Numbered from the stretch's first letter, positions 45,858 through 55,919 are shown. The stretch is 64,000 nt of DNA from Pseudophaeobacter sp. EL27 (GCF_900313025.1 NZ_OMPQ01000011.1:62001-126000); one strand, 5' to 3'. Program-made: numbers and translations. The notes: generated by a model not told the origin, from the letters alone.

Positions 45858-46634
45858 TTACTTGTCGCGGAATTGGGCTTCGCGTTTTTCCAGGAAGGCG
45901 GCCATGCCCTCTTTCTGGTCTTCGGTTGCAAACATCGAGTGAAACACCCGGCGTTCAAACAACATGCCTTCGCTCAGCGGCAGCTCGTAGCTGCGATTGA
46001 CCGTTTCCTTGACCGCCATGACGGTAAGCTGGGATTTCTCGGCAATCTTCTGCGCCGCGCCCATGGCTTCTTCGATCAGTTTCTTGGCAGGCACCACCCG
46101 CGACACCAGACCGGCGCGCTCGGCTTCTTCGGCGCCCATGAAACGACCGGTGAGGTTCATATCCATGGATTTGGATTTGCCCACGAACCGCGTCAGACGC
46201 TGGGTGCCACCAATGCCGGCAACCACGCCCAGATTGATCTCAGGCTGGCCAAATTTGGCAGTTTCCGCCGCGATGACAAAATCACAAAGCATCGCCAGCT
46301 CGCAACCACCGCCCAGCGCATAGCCAGCAACAGCCGCGATGATCGGCTTGCGAATCGCAATGATGCGATCATTCACCTGGGCAAAGAGATTGTTGGTGTA
46401 GACATCAGTAAAGCTCATCTCCGACATCTCTTTGATGTCAGCGCCGGCGGCAAAAGCCTTTTCCGATCCGGTCAGCACGATGCAGCGCACCTTGTCGCTG
46501 GCGTCGGCTTCTTCCAGGGCAGTGCAAAGCTCACTCACGAGCGCTGCATTGAGCGCGTTCAACGCCTCGGGGCGATGCAGTTTGATTAGGCAAACGTGGT
46601 CCTGCACATCGACGTTGATCGTCTCATAGGCCAT
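45858..46634 (-). CDS. Enoyl-CoA hydratase
   Basis: The 258-residue product is a stand-alone crotonase: LHRPEALNALNAALVSEL, AFAAGADIKEMSEM (oxyanion hole), GYALGGGCELAMLCDFVIA with the first catalytic glutamate and FGQPEINLGVVAGIGGTQRLTR with the second. It hydrates short-chain enoyl-CoAs in beta-oxidation or amino-acid breakdown. The ATG at 46634 matches the usual MAYETI-type start. It is 63 bp after mutM on the same strand. Confidence 0.95.
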   Translation of the reverse strand: MAYETINVDVQDHVCLIKLHRPEALNALNAALVSELCTALEEADASDKVRCIVLTGSEKAFAAGADIKEMSEMSFTDVYTNNLFAQVNDRIIAIRKPIIAAVAGYALGGGCELAMLCDFVIAAETAKFGQPEINLGVVAGIGGTQRLTRFVGKSKSMDMNLTGRFMGAEEAERAGLVSRVVPAKKLIEEAMGAAQKIAEKSQLTVMAVKETVNRSYELPLSEGMLFERRVFHSMFATEDQKEGMAAFLEKREAQFRDK

Positions 46635-46697
46635 AATTGATGCTTTCATTGTTCCGTTCAGAACCGAGTCATTACCACGACAAACATCGCATTCAAG

Positions 46698-47549
46698 CTA
46701 TCTTTGACACTTGCCACAGTAGAAAGAGGATCGCCCCGACTGGGTGATTCTCGCAATAGTGCCACTGCATCCTTCCCGTCTGCAGGGCTCTGCCTCGCGG
46801 CCATATACATCAAAGCTGTGTTGAAAATATCCAAGCTCTCCATTGGCTTGGCGGAAATCCTTGAGCGAAGATCCCCCTGCTTTGATGGCATCCTCCAGCA
46901 CCTTTCGGATAATCGGAACCAGGCTTGCAACACGGGCAGCGGCGAGTTGTCCCGCTTTGCGTTTTGGTGAGATCCCGGCGCGAAAAAGAGCCTCACAGAC
47001 GTAGATGTTGCCCAGACCGGCGATGATTCCCTGATCCAGCAGGGCCGATTTCACCGGGGAGTTCTTGCCCTTGAAGGCGGCAACCAAGTGATCCTCATGG
47101 AAGTCATTGCCAAGGGGTTCTGGCCCTAGCACTTTGAGCAGTTTATGCTCCGCCAGCCCGGCTGTCTCGATCAGATCCATCGCACCAAAGCGGCGCGGAT
47201 CATTGAATGTCACCCGCGCGCCGTTCTCCATGTCAAAGACCACATGATCATGTTTCTCCGCCTTAGGGTGCTCATGTACAAATTGCCCCAGAGGATCGCC
47301 TGAGACCGTCATCCGCCCCGACATGCCCAGATGCACCAGTAGTGTCTCCCCCCGATCCAGCTCTGCCAGGATGTATTTTGAGCGCCGCCGCAGCGCTGTC
47401 ACGCGTGCGCCAGTCAAGCGCTCTGCCATCCGCTCCGGAAAGGGCCAACGCAGATCAGGTCGGTTCACCTGCGCCTGGGCAATCACCGCCCCCTCCATCG
47501 AGGGCTGTAATCCCCGCATCACGGTCTCGACCTCGGGCAATTCAGGCAT
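46698..47549 (-). CDS. mutM: Formamidopyrimidine-DNA glycosylase
   Basis: MutM removes oxidised purines such as 8-oxoguanine and cuts the abasic site. The 283-residue product starts [13 protein letters not shown] (P2 nucleophile after Met removal, E3 catalytic), contains the H2TH motif [20 protein letters not shown] and ends with a zinc finger, C-REG-C and C-GKC. The start ATG at 47549 is fixed by the PELPEVE motif. It is divergent from ubiE, with 96 bp between. Confidence 0.97.
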   Translation of the reverse strand: MPELPEVETVMRGLQPSMEGAVIAQAQVNRPDLRWPFPERMAERLTGARVTALRRRSKYILAELDRGETLLVHLGMSGRMTVSGDPLGQFVHEHPKAEKHDHVVFDMENGARVTFNDPRRFGAMDLIETAGLAEHKLLKVLGPEPLGNDFHEDHLVAAFKGKNSPVKSALLDQGIIAGLGNIYVCEALFRAGISPKRKAGQLAAARVASLVPIIRKVLEDAIKAGGSSLKDFRQANGELGYFQHSFDVYGREAEPCRREGCSGTIARITQSGRSSFYCGKCQR

Positions 47550-47645
47550 TACAGGACTCCTCACATGACAGTGACATATGGGCCGCATTGTGCCTGCCCT
47601 CCAAGGCCCTATAAGTGGGGCGATCCTCAGAAAACGGCAAGTCCC

Positions 47646-48398
47646 ATGGCAGACAGATCAGACAGCACCACGCATTTTGGCTTTGAAACCGTCCCCGAGC
47701 ATGAAAAGGCCGGGAGGGTGCAGGGCGTGTTCAATTCCGTGGCCTCGAAATATGACATCATGAATGACGTCATGAGCATGGGCATCCACCGGATCTGGAA
47801 AGACGCGATGATGGATTGGCTGGCACCGCGTCCCGGTCAGCGCCTGCTGGATGTGGCCGGGGGCACCGGCGATATCTCCTTCCGCTTTCTGAAACGCGCC
47901 GGTCACGGCCATTCCACCGTGCTGGATCTCACCGCACCAATGCTGATCGAGGGCCGCAAGCGCGCCGAAGCCGAGCAGATGGCCGATAGCCTGGATTGGG
48001 TCACCGGCGATGCCATGGCCCTGCCCTTCAAAGACAATACATTCGACGTCTACACCATCTCCTTTGGCATCCGGAACGTCACCCGCCCGCAAGAAGCCCT
48101 CAATGAGGCCTACCGGGTGCTAAAACCTGGCGGCCGCCTGATGGTGCTGGAGTTCTCGCAGCTGCCCAATGATGGCATGCAGAAGCTTTATGACCTTTAC
48201 AGTTTCAACGTGATCCCACGCATGGGGAAGATGATTGCCGATGACTACGACAGCTACCAGTATCTGGTGGAATCGATCCGCAATTTCCCCGATCAGGACA
48301 CCTTCCTGGAGATGGTGAAAACGGCGGGCTTTGCCAACGCAAAATACCGCAACCTGTCGCTGGGCATTGCAGCGCTGCATTCCGGCTGGAAGATCTAG
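47646..48398 (+). CDS. ubiE: Ubiquinone/menaquinone biosynthesis C-methyltransferase
   Basis: The 250-residue product performs the C-methylation step of ubiquinone synthesis with SAM. Motifs: [24 protein letters not shown] loop [31 protein letters not shown] and [12 protein letters not shown]. The ATG at 47646 starts the conserved part. The stop is 3 bp before the ubiB start, a typical ubiE-ubiB operon. Confidence 0.96.
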   Translation: MADRSDSTTHFGFETVPEHEKAGRVQGVFNSVASKYDIMNDVMSMGIHRIWKDAMMDWLAPRPGQRLLDVAGGTGDISFRFLKRAGHGHSTVLDLTAPMLIEGRKRAEAEQMADSLDWVTGDAMALPFKDNTFDVYTISFGIRNVTRPQEALNEAYRVLKPGGRLMVLEFSQLPNDGMQKLYDLYSFNVIPRMGKMIADDYDSYQYLVESIRNFPDQDTFLEMVKTAGFANAKYRNLSLGIAALHSGWKI

Positions 48399-48401
48399 AC
48401 C

Positions 48402-49928
48402 ATGCGTGGTCCCCACAATATCATCCGCCTGATCCGCACTGGCGCCACCATGGTGCGCACCGGCGCCATGAATGTAGTGCTGGATGCCTTTGACGCACCG
48501 GCACCGCTGCGCATCCTCGCCTATACCCTGGGTTGGCCCTTTCAGTGGCTGGGCTACAAGGGCGACCCCCAAATGCCCCCGGCCACCCGCGCGCTAACAG
48601 CGCTGGGCCCGGCCTATATCAAGTTTGGCCAGGTGCTCTCGACCCGCCCCGATGTGGTCGGCGAGGACATGGCGCAGCAGTTGCGGGTGTTGCAGGATCA
48701 GCTGCCGCCCTTCTCCCGTGCCGAGGCCATGGCTGAGGTCGAGCGCGAACTCGGTCGTCCGGTCAACGAGATATTCTCGGAATTCAGCGATCCCATCGCC
48801 GCCGCCTCCATCGCCCAGGTGCATCGCGCCAGGCTGGTAGAGACCGGCGAGGACGTCGCGGTCAAGGTGCTGCGCCCCGGTATCGAACGCGCCTTTAACA
48901 AGGATGTGGACGCCTTCTATTTTGCCGCCCGCATTGTCGATCTCTTTGCCCCCGGCGCGCGGCGCCTACGCCCGATGGATGTGATCGAGCATTTCGACGG
49001 GGTGGTCCAGGGCGAGCTGGACCTGCGCCTGGAAAGCGCTGCTGCCTCGGAGTTTGCCGCCAATACCACGGGTGATACCGGCTTTCAGCTGCCACAGATC
49101 CGCTGGGAGCTCTCGGCCCGCCGGGTGATGACCATGGGCTGGGCTGATGGCACCGCCATTGGCGACAATGCAGCGCTGGACGCCGCAGGCCATGATCGCC
49201 GCATTCTGGGCGAGCGGGTCTTGTCACTCTTCCTCAATCACGCCCTGCGCGATGGCTATTTCCACGCCGATATGCATCAGGGCAATATGAAGGTCGCCGC
49301 CAATGGCGATATCATTGCCTATGACTTTGGCATCATGGGCCATATCGATGAATACACCCGCCGGGTCTATGCCGAGATACTCTTTGGCTTTATCAAACGC
49401 GACTACAAACGCGTGGCCGAGGTGCATTTTGAGGCAGGCTATGTCCCAGCCGACCAGGATGTCGATGAATTCGCCCGCGCCATCCGTGCTGTGGGCGAGC
49501 CGATCTTTGGCATGGATGCCAGCCATATCTCCATGGGCAACCTGCTCAACTACCTTTTCGAGGTGACCGAACGTTTTGGCATGGAGACCCGCACCGAGCT
49601 GATCCTGTTGCAGCGCACCATGGTGGTGGTCGAAGGCGTGGCCCGCTCGCTGGATCCGCGGATCAACATTTGGGAAGTCGCCCATCCGGTGGTCGAGGAC
49701 TATATCAAAAAGAGCATCGGCCCGCGCGCCGTGGTCTCGGATCTGATGAAAACCGCCAAGGTTCTGGCCCGCTTTGGCCCGCGCCTGCCAGCGCTGATGG
49801 AACAGGCGCTAATCGCACAGTCGCAGCCCCCTTCAAGTAATAAGACACCACCGACACGCCGACGCGCCGCCCTCTTGGGCGCTGTTGCCGGAGCCCTGGC
49901 AACACTCCTGCTGATCCAGATCTTCTGA
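48402..49928 (+). CDS. ubiB: Ubiquinone biosynthesis atypical kinase UbiB
   Basis: The 508-residue product has the ABC1/UbiB pattern: a KxGQ motif (IKFGQVLSTRPDVV), the Ala-rich nucleotide loop AAASIAQVHRARLVETGEDVAVKVLRPG and HADMHQGNMKVAANGDIIAYDFGIMG. Two hydrophobic helices at the C-terminus (LLGAVAGALATLLLIQIF) would anchor it in the inner membrane. It supports ubiquinone production, downstream of ubiE. Confidence 0.95.
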   Translation: MRGPHNIIRLIRTGATMVRTGAMNVVLDAFDAPAPLRILAYTLGWPFQWLGYKGDPQMPPATRALTALGPAYIKFGQVLSTRPDVVGEDMAQQLRVLQDQLPPFSRAEAMAEVERELGRPVNEIFSEFSDPIAAASIAQVHRARLVETGEDVAVKVLRPGIERAFNKDVDAFYFAARIVDLFAPGARRLRPMDVIEHFDGVVQGELDLRLESAAASEFAANTTGDTGFQLPQIRWELSARRVMTMGWADGTAIGDNAALDAAGHDRRILGERVLSLFLNHALRDGYFHADMHQGNMKVAANGDIIAYDFGIMGHIDEYTRRVYAEILFGFIKRDYKRVAEVHFEAGYVPADQDVDEFARAIRAVGEPIFGMDASHISMGNLLNYLFEVTERFGMETRTELILLQRTMVVVEGVARSLDPRINIWEVAHPVVEDYIKKSIGPRAVVSDLMKTAKVLARFGPRLPALMEQALIAQSQPPSSNKTPPTRRRAALLGAVAGALATLLLIQIF

Positions 49929-50000
49929 CAGGCACAAAAGGGGGCCGTCGAACACCGGCCCGCTGCATCAGCTTTCCATAAATATTCTGGGGTGAATGGC

Positions 50001-50064
50001 CCAGAGGGGCAAAGGGCCAGAGGGGCAAAGGGCCAGAGGGGCAAAGGGCCAGAGGGGCAAAGCC
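50001..50064. repeat. Four tandem 16-bp repeats CCAGAGGGGCAAAGGG
   Basis: Four head-to-tail copies at 50001-50016, 50017-50032, 50033-50048 and 50049-50064; the first three are identical and the last differs in its final two bases. Each holds GAGGGGC next to CAAAG, so the array merges into the following hairpin. Confidence 0.9.
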
Positions 50065-50077
50065 CCTCTTTCATTTA
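50051..50077 (+). terminator. Terminator of the ubiE-ubiB operon
   Basis: AGAGGGGC (50051-50058) pairs with GCCCCTCT (50062-50069), followed by TTCATTT. Two further hairpins of the same GGGGC-N3-GCCCC type follow to 50135 and may also stop transcription from the other strand. Confidence 0.7.
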
Positions 50078-50139
50078 GTCCTGCGGGGCAATGCCCCTCT
50101 TTTATCCAAAACTGTGGGGCAAAGCCCCGCCCCCAGTCT

Positions 50140-51315
50140 TCAGAGGCGCTCAATCGCCAGGGCAATGCCCTGACCGCCGCCGATGCACATGGTGATCAAC
50201 CCGCGTTTGCCACCGATGCGCTCCAGCTCATAAAGCGCCTTCAACGTGATGATCGCACCGGTCGCCCCCACCGGATGACCCAGCGCGATGGCACCACCAT
50301 TGGGGTTCACCTTGGCCGGATCCAGCCCCAACTCCTTGTTCACCGCCAGCGCCTGCGAGGCAAAGGCCTCGTTGCTTTCAATGACATCAAAGTCGCTCGC
50401 CTTCAGCCCGGTCTTGGCCAGGAGGTTCTGCACCGCTGGCACCGGGCCAATGCCCATGACCTCGGGCCGGACACCCGCATGAGCATAGCCCAACACCCGC
50501 GCCTTGGGTGTGTGTCCCGCCTTTTCTGCCGCCTCCGCCCGCGCCATGACCAGGGCCGCCGCGCCATCATTGATGCCGCTGGCATTGCCCGCAGTCACGC
50601 GGCCGTCTTTCTTGAACACAGCCCGCAGACCACCCAGCGCCTCCATCGAAGTGCCTTTGGGGTGCTCATCCATTTCAAACGGCACCATGTCGCGTTTTAC
50701 CTTGACCTCAACCGGGGTGATCTGGCTTTTGAAATAGCCCGCCTCGATCGCTGCCGCCGCGCGGGTCTGGCTGGCCAGGGCAAACTCATCCATCTCTTCG
50801 CGGGTGATCTCATGCTCATCCGCCACGTTTTCTGCTGTCACCCCCATATGGCCGGTACCAAAGGGGCAGTTCAGCGCCCCCAGCATCATATCAAGCGATT
50901 TGACATCGCCCATCTTCGCGCCCCAGCGCTGCTGCTGCATGATAAAGGGGCTGCGCGACATATTTTCGGCGCCACCGGTCAGGGCAAACTCTGCATCCCC
51001 CAGCATAAGCGACTGAATGCCCGAGACCAACGCCTGGGCCCCGGAGCCACAAAGCCGGTTCACATTCATTGCGGGCGTTCCATTGGGCACCCCCGCCTGC
51101 ATCGCCGCCACGCGGGACAGATACATATCGCGCGGCTCGGTATTGATCACATGACCAAAGACCACATGGCCGATCTGTTCCGGGTCAACACCAGAACGCT
51201 CCATCGCCGCCTTTGAGGCAACGGTTGCCAGATCGATAGGGGTGGTATTGGCCAGCGCGCCACCAAAGGTGCCGATTGCGGTGCGCGCACCGTCCAAAAT
51301 GACGATATCAGTCAT
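50140..51315 (-). CDS. Acetyl-CoA C-acetyltransferase (beta-ketothiolase)
   Basis: The 391-residue product has the nucleophile in NRLCGSGAQAL, the His in GGAIALGHPVGATGA and the second Cys in LITMCIGGGQGIA. The TDIVILDGARTAIGTFGG start and 391 residues match the PhaA/AtoB biosynthetic/short-chain group, unlike the 394-residue cargo thiolase. Convergent with ubiB. Divergent from the XRE-cupin gene; the two starts are about 120 bp apart, so the regulator may control it. Confidence 0.92.
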   Translation of the reverse strand: MTDIVILDGARTAIGTFGGALANTTPIDLATVASKAAMERSGVDPEQIGHVVFGHVINTEPRDMYLSRVAAMQAGVPNGTPAMNVNRLCGSGAQALVSGIQSLMLGDAEFALTGGAENMSRSPFIMQQQRWGAKMGDVKSLDMMLGALNCPFGTGHMGVTAENVADEHEITREEMDEFALASQTRAAAAIEAGYFKSQITPVEVKVKRDMVPFEMDEHPKGTSMEALGGLRAVFKKDGRVTAGNASGINDGAAALVMARAEAAEKAGHTPKARVLGYAHAGVRPEVMGIGPVPAVQNLLAKTGLKASDFDVIESNEAFASQALAVNKELGLDPAKVNPNGGAIALGHPVGATGAIITLKALYELERIGGKRGLITMCIGGGQGIALAIERL

Positions 51316-51436
51316 GATCTCTCTCCTCATGAGTCAGTTGCCGCTATTATGCAGCTGCAGCATCTCGCTGTCTGCCCCCGCTCCCATGAGACGTCCCGTC
51401 ATTGACAAATTGTCCCACAGCCCGCAGGACTCCGCT

Positions 51437-52003
51437 ATGACGGAAAATACAGACGATATCCTGACACTGCTCCCCGCCCGCCTGAAAGAGGCGCGCCGCG
51501 CCCAGGGCCTTAGCCTTGAGGCAGTGGCCAATCTCTCGGGCGTCAGCCGCTCGATGGTGAGCCAGATCGAACGCGGCGAAAGCTCCCCCACCATTGCCAC
51601 CCTGTGGAACCTCACCCGCGCGCTGCAGGTGGATTTTGCCGGCCTGCTGGAAGCTGGCGACCTGCAGGACCGGATCGAGGTATTGCGGGCGGTGGATGTG
51701 CCCAAGATCGAAAACATCGGTGAAGGCTGCCGCATCCGCATCCTGTCGCCCCCAGAGGAGGCCGGTGGGCACGAGGTCTATGACATCCGCTTTGACCCCG
51801 GTGGCGCGCTGAGTAGCCAGCCCCATACCCGTGGCGCTATGGAACAGCTGACCGTGCTGGAAGGCGAGATTGAGGTGACCTCCGGCAGTGCCAAGGATCA
51901 CCTGCAGGCTGGTGACACTGCCCGCTATGCCGCCGATGTGGGCCATGCGATCACCGCGCCGGGTGGCGCGGCACGGGTGTTTTTGATTGTGAAGAATGCT
52001 TAG
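51437..52003 (+). CDS. XRE-family regulator with a cupin sensor domain
   Basis: The 188-residue product has an N-terminal HTH (LPARLKEARRAQGLSLEAVANLSGVSRSMVSQIERGESSPT, about 10-50) and a C-terminal cupin (SSQPHTRGAMEQLTVLEGEIEVTSG, about 115-188). Members regulate amino-acid, polyamine or acetyl-CoA-related genes. The ATG at 51437 is selected because it opens the HTH domain directly; a longer frame upstream is not supported. Divergent from the thiolase gene. Confidence 0.9.
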   Translation: MTENTDDILTLLPARLKEARRAQGLSLEAVANLSGVSRSMVSQIERGESSPTIATLWNLTRALQVDFAGLLEAGDLQDRIEVLRAVDVPKIENIGEGCRIRILSPPEEAGGHEVYDIRFDPGGALSSQPHTRGAMEQLTVLEGEIEVTSGSAKDHLQAGDTARYAADVGHAITAPGGAARVFLIVKNA

Positions 52004-52014
52004 ATATCGATCCC

Positions 52015-52431
52015 ATGTATCCCCCTGATGAAGATCTCGCTGCCTTTTTAGAACTCCTAGAGCATTTGGAGTCCTCTTCTCCGCCGCATCGAAACGACGT
52101 CCTGCGAAAAAGACAGGCACGCCCAGATTACGCGGCAATGTCTGAAAACGAACTGGCTGATTTTTTCAAGTTGAAGCAACTAGCCCATACCGGAACAATT
52201 TTTGCGGACTTCCAGCAAAGGTTGGGTGAGAATTTCCCAGAAAAGACAAAAAACAACTTGGGCGAAAACGTCACCTATGTTCGCGGGCTCCTTCACGATC
52301 AGATCAAATATGGTACTAGGCCTGCCCCAGATTACGCTTCACGTATCGGGGTGCTACTGCGAAAGGCAAAGTTGAAAGATCTGAGTATGCGGTTTGAACT
52401 CGCGTACAGAAAGCATGTGGTAGATAGCTAG
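52015..52431 (+). CDS. Hypothetical soluble protein
   Basis: I do not recognise this 138-residue protein. It is charged and probably helical throughout (LAAFLELLEHLESSS, LADFFKLKQLAHTG), with no signal peptide, membrane segment or catalytic motif. The ATG at 52015 is 11 bp behind the XRE-cupin gene, so they are probably co-transcribed. Third-position bases are less GC-rich than in neighbours, which may mean recent arrival. Confidence 0.55.
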   Translation: MYPPDEDLAAFLELLEHLESSSPPHRNDVLRKRQARPDYAAMSENELADFFKLKQLAHTGTIFADFQQRLGENFPEKTKNNLGENVTYVRGLLHDQIKYGTRPAPDYASRIGVLLRKAKLKDLSMRFELAYRKHVVDS

Positions 52432-52753
52432 AATTCTCCGCTAGCCAAATTTGGTACACAAGCTGAGTGCCCATTAGAGCGGGTTGCGCGCTGTTCGAAA
52501 CCTTCTCCATTTCCCACTTTCACCCACCACTAGTGCCGCCCCACCTAGGCTGCGTTTTTCCTTTTCAGTTCCAAGGCCGGAATCCTGCCATGGTCTGGGC
52601 TGAAAGCCCGGACCGCGCCCACCCAGGGTCAGGCGCTCCCTTCCAGGATGCAATTCCATCTTCACGGATTTTTTTCCGAGATAGTGAAATCTCCTATTTG
52701 GGAATCTCATCCGTTATGATAGATGCGATTCCACGGATAAGGAGTTTCCCGCC
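52432..52753 (+). promoter_or_regulatory. Upstream region of kbl with a putative operator
   Basis: The 322-bp gap is gene-free. Close to kbl, ATCCGT (52709-52714) and ACGGAT (52733-52738) form an inverted repeat with an 18-base spacer, and a related TCACGGATTTTTTTCCG lies at 52663. Such sites suit a dimeric regulator, but the regulator is not identified. Confidence 0.45.
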
Positions 52754-53941
52754 ATGAGCACTGCATTTCTGAACGACATCTCTGAGACGCTCACCCAGAT
52801 TGAGGCCGATGGCCTCTACAAGCGGGAACGAATGATCACCTCCCCACAAGGGGGCGAGATCACGGTGGGGGACGAGCAGGTCATCAACCTTTGCGCCAAC
52901 AACTACCTAGGGCTAGCGGATCACCCCGACCTGATCAAAGCGGCGCGCGGCGTCATGGATGACAAGGGCTTTGGCATGGCCTCGGTCCGCTTTATCTGTG
53001 GCACCCAGGATATCCACCGGGAGTTGGAACAGCGCCTTGCCAAGTTTCTGGGCAAAGATGATGCGATCCTGTTTGCCGCCTGTTTTGACGCCAATGGCGG
53101 GCTGTTCGAGCCGCTGCTAGGTCCCGAGGATGCGATCATTTCAGATAGCCTTAACCATGCGTCCATTATTGACGGGGTGCGCCTGTGCAAGGCCAAACGC
53201 TATCGCTACCTCAACAGCGACATGAACGACCTCGAAGCCTGGCTGAAACAGGCCCGCGCCGATGGTGCGCGCCATATCATGATCGCCACCGACGGGGTGT
53301 TCTCGATGGATGGCTATCTGGCGAAACTGCCGGAAATTCGCGCCCTGGCGGATAAATATGACGCCGTGGTCATGGTGGATGACTGCCATGCTACTGGCTT
53401 TATGGGGCCAAACGGTGCTGGCACGCCGGATCACTTTGGGGTGGATGTGGATATCCTCACCGGGACTTTGGGCAAAGCACTTGGGGGGGCCATCGGCGGT
53501 TACATTGCCGGGCCGCAGCCAGTGATCGACCTGCTGCGGCAGCGGGCGCGGCCCTATCTGTTCTCCAATTCGCTGCCGCCCTCCATCGTTGCTGCGGGCC
53601 TTGAGGCCATCCGCCTTGTCGAAGAAGGCGCCGATCTGCGGGCAAAACTGTTTGAAAACACCAGGTTCTGGCGCGCGGGCCTGACGGAGCTGGGTTTTGA
53701 CCTCTTGCCGGGTGAGCACCCCATCGTGCCGGTGATGCTGGGCGAGGCACAGCTTGCCCAGGACATGGCGGCAGCCCTGTTTGACGAAGGCGTCTATGTT
53801 TCAGGCTTCTTCTTCCCGGTGGTGCCACGCGGGCAGGCCCGCATTCGCACTCAGATGAACGCCGCCCTCACACGGGACGAGCTGTCCCGCGCCCTAACCG
53901 CCTTTGGAAAAGTGGGTGAAGACCTGGGGATCCTCAAATGA
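52754..53941 (+). CDS. kbl: Glycine C-acetyltransferase (2-amino-3-ketobutyrate CoA ligase)
   Basis: The 395-residue PLP enzyme cleaves 2-amino-3-oxobutanoate with CoA into glycine and acetyl-CoA. Motifs: [51 protein letters not shown] and the PLP lysine in [17 protein letters not shown]. Length is normal. The final ATGA overlaps the next gene by 4 bp; kbl and tdh act in consecutive steps of threonine breakdown. Confidence 0.97.
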   Translation: MSTAFLNDISETLTQIEADGLYKRERMITSPQGGEITVGDEQVINLCANNYLGLADHPDLIKAARGVMDDKGFGMASVRFICGTQDIHRELEQRLAKFLGKDDAILFAACFDANGGLFEPLLGPEDAIISDSLNHASIIDGVRLCKAKRYRYLNSDMNDLEAWLKQARADGARHIMIATDGVFSMDGYLAKLPEIRALADKYDAVVMVDDCHATGFMGPNGAGTPDHFGVDVDILTGTLGKALGGAIGGYIAGPQPVIDLLRQRARPYLFSNSLPPSIVAAGLEAIRLVEEGADLRAKLFENTRFWRAGLTELGFDLLPGEHPIVPVMLGEAQLAQDMAAALFDEGVYVSGFFFPVVPRGQARIRTQMNAALTRDELSRALTAFGKVGEDLGILK

Positions 53942-54981
53942 CCCGTGCAAACACCATGAAGGCGCTGGAAAAATCACACCCCACTGAAGGCCTGTGGATG
54001 GTGCAGGCGCCCGTGCCGGAGATTGGCCCGGATGAGGTGCTGATCAAGATAAACAAAACCGGCATCTGCGGCACCGATGTGCATATCTGGAACTGGGACG
54101 CCTGGGCCGAGAAAACCGTGCCTGTGCCGATGATCACCGGGCATGAGTTCGCGGGTGAGATTGTCGAACTGGGGCGCAACGTGACGGATCTGACCATTGG
54201 CCAGCGCTGCTCGGGCGAGGGACATCTGATCGGCCATCACTCCCGCCAAAGCCGTGCCGGGAAGTTTCATCTGGATCCAGAAACCCGCGGCATTGGCGTC
54301 AATGAACAGGGGGCTTTTGCGCAGTATCTGGCATTGCCCGCCTTTAATGTGGTGCCGCTGCCGGATGATATCCCGGATGACATCGGCGCCATTCTCGACC
54401 CATTGGGCAATGCAGTGCATACCGCGCTCAGCTTTGATCTGGTGGGCGAGGATGTATTGATTACCGGCGCTGGCCCCATCGGCATCATGGCCGCCGCCGT
54501 CGCCCGCCACGCCGGGGCCCGCCATGTGGCCATCACCGATATCAACCCCGGACGGCTGGAACTGGCGGCACAGGTCGCCAATGTGCGCCCTGTCAATGTC
54601 GCCAAAGAAGATCTGAATGATGTGATTGCTGAACTTGGCATGACCCAGGGTTTTGACGTGGGGCTGGAAATGTCGGGCAACCAGCGCGCTCTCGATCAAA
54701 TGGTTGAGGCCCTGGTCATGGGCGGCCGCATTGCATTGCTGGGCATCCCGCCGGGGAAATCCCCGGTCGACTGGAGCCGCATCGTGTTCAAGGCGCTGAC
54801 GCTCAAAGGTGTCTATGGGCGTGAGATCTTTGAAACCTGGTACAAGATGATCGCCATGTTGCAAAACGGCCTGGATGTAAGCGCGGTTATCACCCATCGG
54901 TTTGAGGTTGATGACTTTGCCAAGGGGTTCGCCGCGATGAAATCAGGCAATAGCGGCAAGGTGGTTTTGAACTGGAGCTAG
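53938..54981 (+). CDS. tdh: L-threonine 3-dehydrogenase
   Basis: Tdh oxidises threonine to 2-amino-3-oxobutanoate using NAD+ and structural/catalytic zinc. The 347-residue product shows the zinc ligands in [14 protein letters not shown] and [15 protein letters not shown], and the NAD loop [20 protein letters not shown]. The start overlapping kbl by 4 bp (53938) implies coupling; an in-frame ATG at 53956 gives the 341-residue form and matches the E. coli start better. Confidence 0.97.
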   Translation: MTRANTMKALEKSHPTEGLWMVQAPVPEIGPDEVLIKINKTGICGTDVHIWNWDAWAEKTVPVPMITGHEFAGEIVELGRNVTDLTIGQRCSGEGHLIGHHSRQSRAGKFHLDPETRGIGVNEQGAFAQYLALPAFNVVPLPDDIPDDIGAILDPLGNAVHTALSFDLVGEDVLITGAGPIGIMAAAVARHAGARHVAITDINPGRLELAAQVANVRPVNVAKEDLNDVIAELGMTQGFDVGLEMSGNQRALDQMVEALVMGGRIALLGIPPGKSPVDWSRIVFKALTLKGVYGREIFETWYKMIAMLQNGLDVSAVITHRFEVDDFAKGFAAMKSGNSGKVVLNWS

Positions 54982-55187
54982 GCGCCTTGCAGAGGCAGGG
55001 GCTGATTTGATCCCTAAATCAAACAATGATCGGCGACATACTCAAAGGCAAAGTAATCATACCCCACAATCACTCGTAACCAGGTCGCCGATCACTCAGT
55101 CAGAGTAGCGGAAATTCCTTTATCAAATATGTGCAAACTGCGCACAATCTGGAATTTCCACGCACCTTCAATGGGTTTACTGTCGGT
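54982..55187. repeat. Intergenic inverted repeats between tdh and the phosphatase gene
   Basis: TGATCGGCGAC (55027-55037) has its perfect inverse at 55084-55094, and GGAAATTCC (55110-55118) its inverse GGAATTTCC at 55151-55159, enclosing TGTGC/GCACA. The genes converge here. No T-tract or known RNA is seen. Confidence 0.55.
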
Positions 55188-55919
55188 TCATGCCGGCAAA
55201 AGCGGCACACGCCCCTCTTTCGACAGGACCCAGCACTGGCGGCCTTCAAACACTGCTGCGGTCAGGGGGCGGCCAAAACCGGCGCCAGAATCTAGGTTGA
55301 TCCGGTTGCCGCGGTGTTCCGGCGCGGGGATTTGCGTATGCCCATGCACCACCATCCAGGGGTGTTCTGTCTGATCCTTTAGGAACTCCTGACGGATCCA
55401 GATCTTGTCATCCTGGTTTTGATCTTCCAGAGCGACACCGGGACGAATGCCGGCATGTACAAACAGCAATTCTCCCTCCTGGTGATAATCCGGCAGCCTT
55501 TCCAGGAAGAGGCGGTGATGCGCGGGCACCGCCTGTTGCGCCTCGGCGTGCAGCTCATAGATGCGAATGCCATCGGGCACCTCAACACCATAAGATTGCA
55601 GCGTCTCCACCCCGCCGATGCGATCATGCAGCCAGTGATAGCCCACCAATAGGCGCGCGTCATTGCGCGGGTAGTCCTCCATGAACATCGAAAACATCCG
55701 GTCGTGATTGCCTAAGAGACAGACCCAATTGCGCCCCTCATCCCGGCCTTTCGACAACAGCTCGATCACCCCGCGCGAGTCAGGCCCGCGGTCGGTGTAA
55801 TCGCCCAGGAAAACCACCCGCGCCTCCGGCCCGCCATCCGCCTTGATCCGTTCCAGCGCCTCCTCCAGCATTTCAAGCTGGCCGTGAATATCTCCAATTG
55901 CGTAGATCGGTTGGGTCAT
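55188..55919 (-). CDS. Metallophosphoesterase (serine/threonine phosphatase-like)
   Basis: The 243-residue product carries the two-metal phosphoesterase motifs: GDIHGQLEML, GDYTDRGPDSRGV, LLGNHDRMFSM, FVHAGIRPG and VHGHTQIP. This order is that of PPP-type phosphatases (similar to PrpE/PphA-like and ApaH-like proteins). The ATG at 55919 gives the normal TQPIYAIGDIHG start. Substrate unknown: a phosphoprotein or a nucleotide. Confidence 0.9.
   Translation of the reverse strand: MTQPIYAIGDIHGQLEMLEEALERIKADGGPEARVVFLGDYTDRGPDSRGVIELLSKGRDEGRNWVCLLGNHDRMFSMFMEDYPRNDARLLVGYHWLHDRIGGVETLQSYGVEVPDGIRIYELHAEAQQAVPAHHRLFLERLPDYHQEGELLFVHAGIRPGVALEDQNQDDKIWIRQEFLKDQTEHPWMVVHGHTQIPAPEHRGNRINLDSGAGFGRPLTAAVFEGRQCWVLSKEGRVPLLPA

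Noticed and set aside
50001-50064. CRISPR-like array
   Set aside because: Units are contiguous 16-mers without spacers.
49700-50074. Proline/leucine-rich small protein on the minus strand
   Set aside because: Its repeats are only the translation of the 16-bp tandem DNA repeat, and it overlaps the ubiB 3' end.
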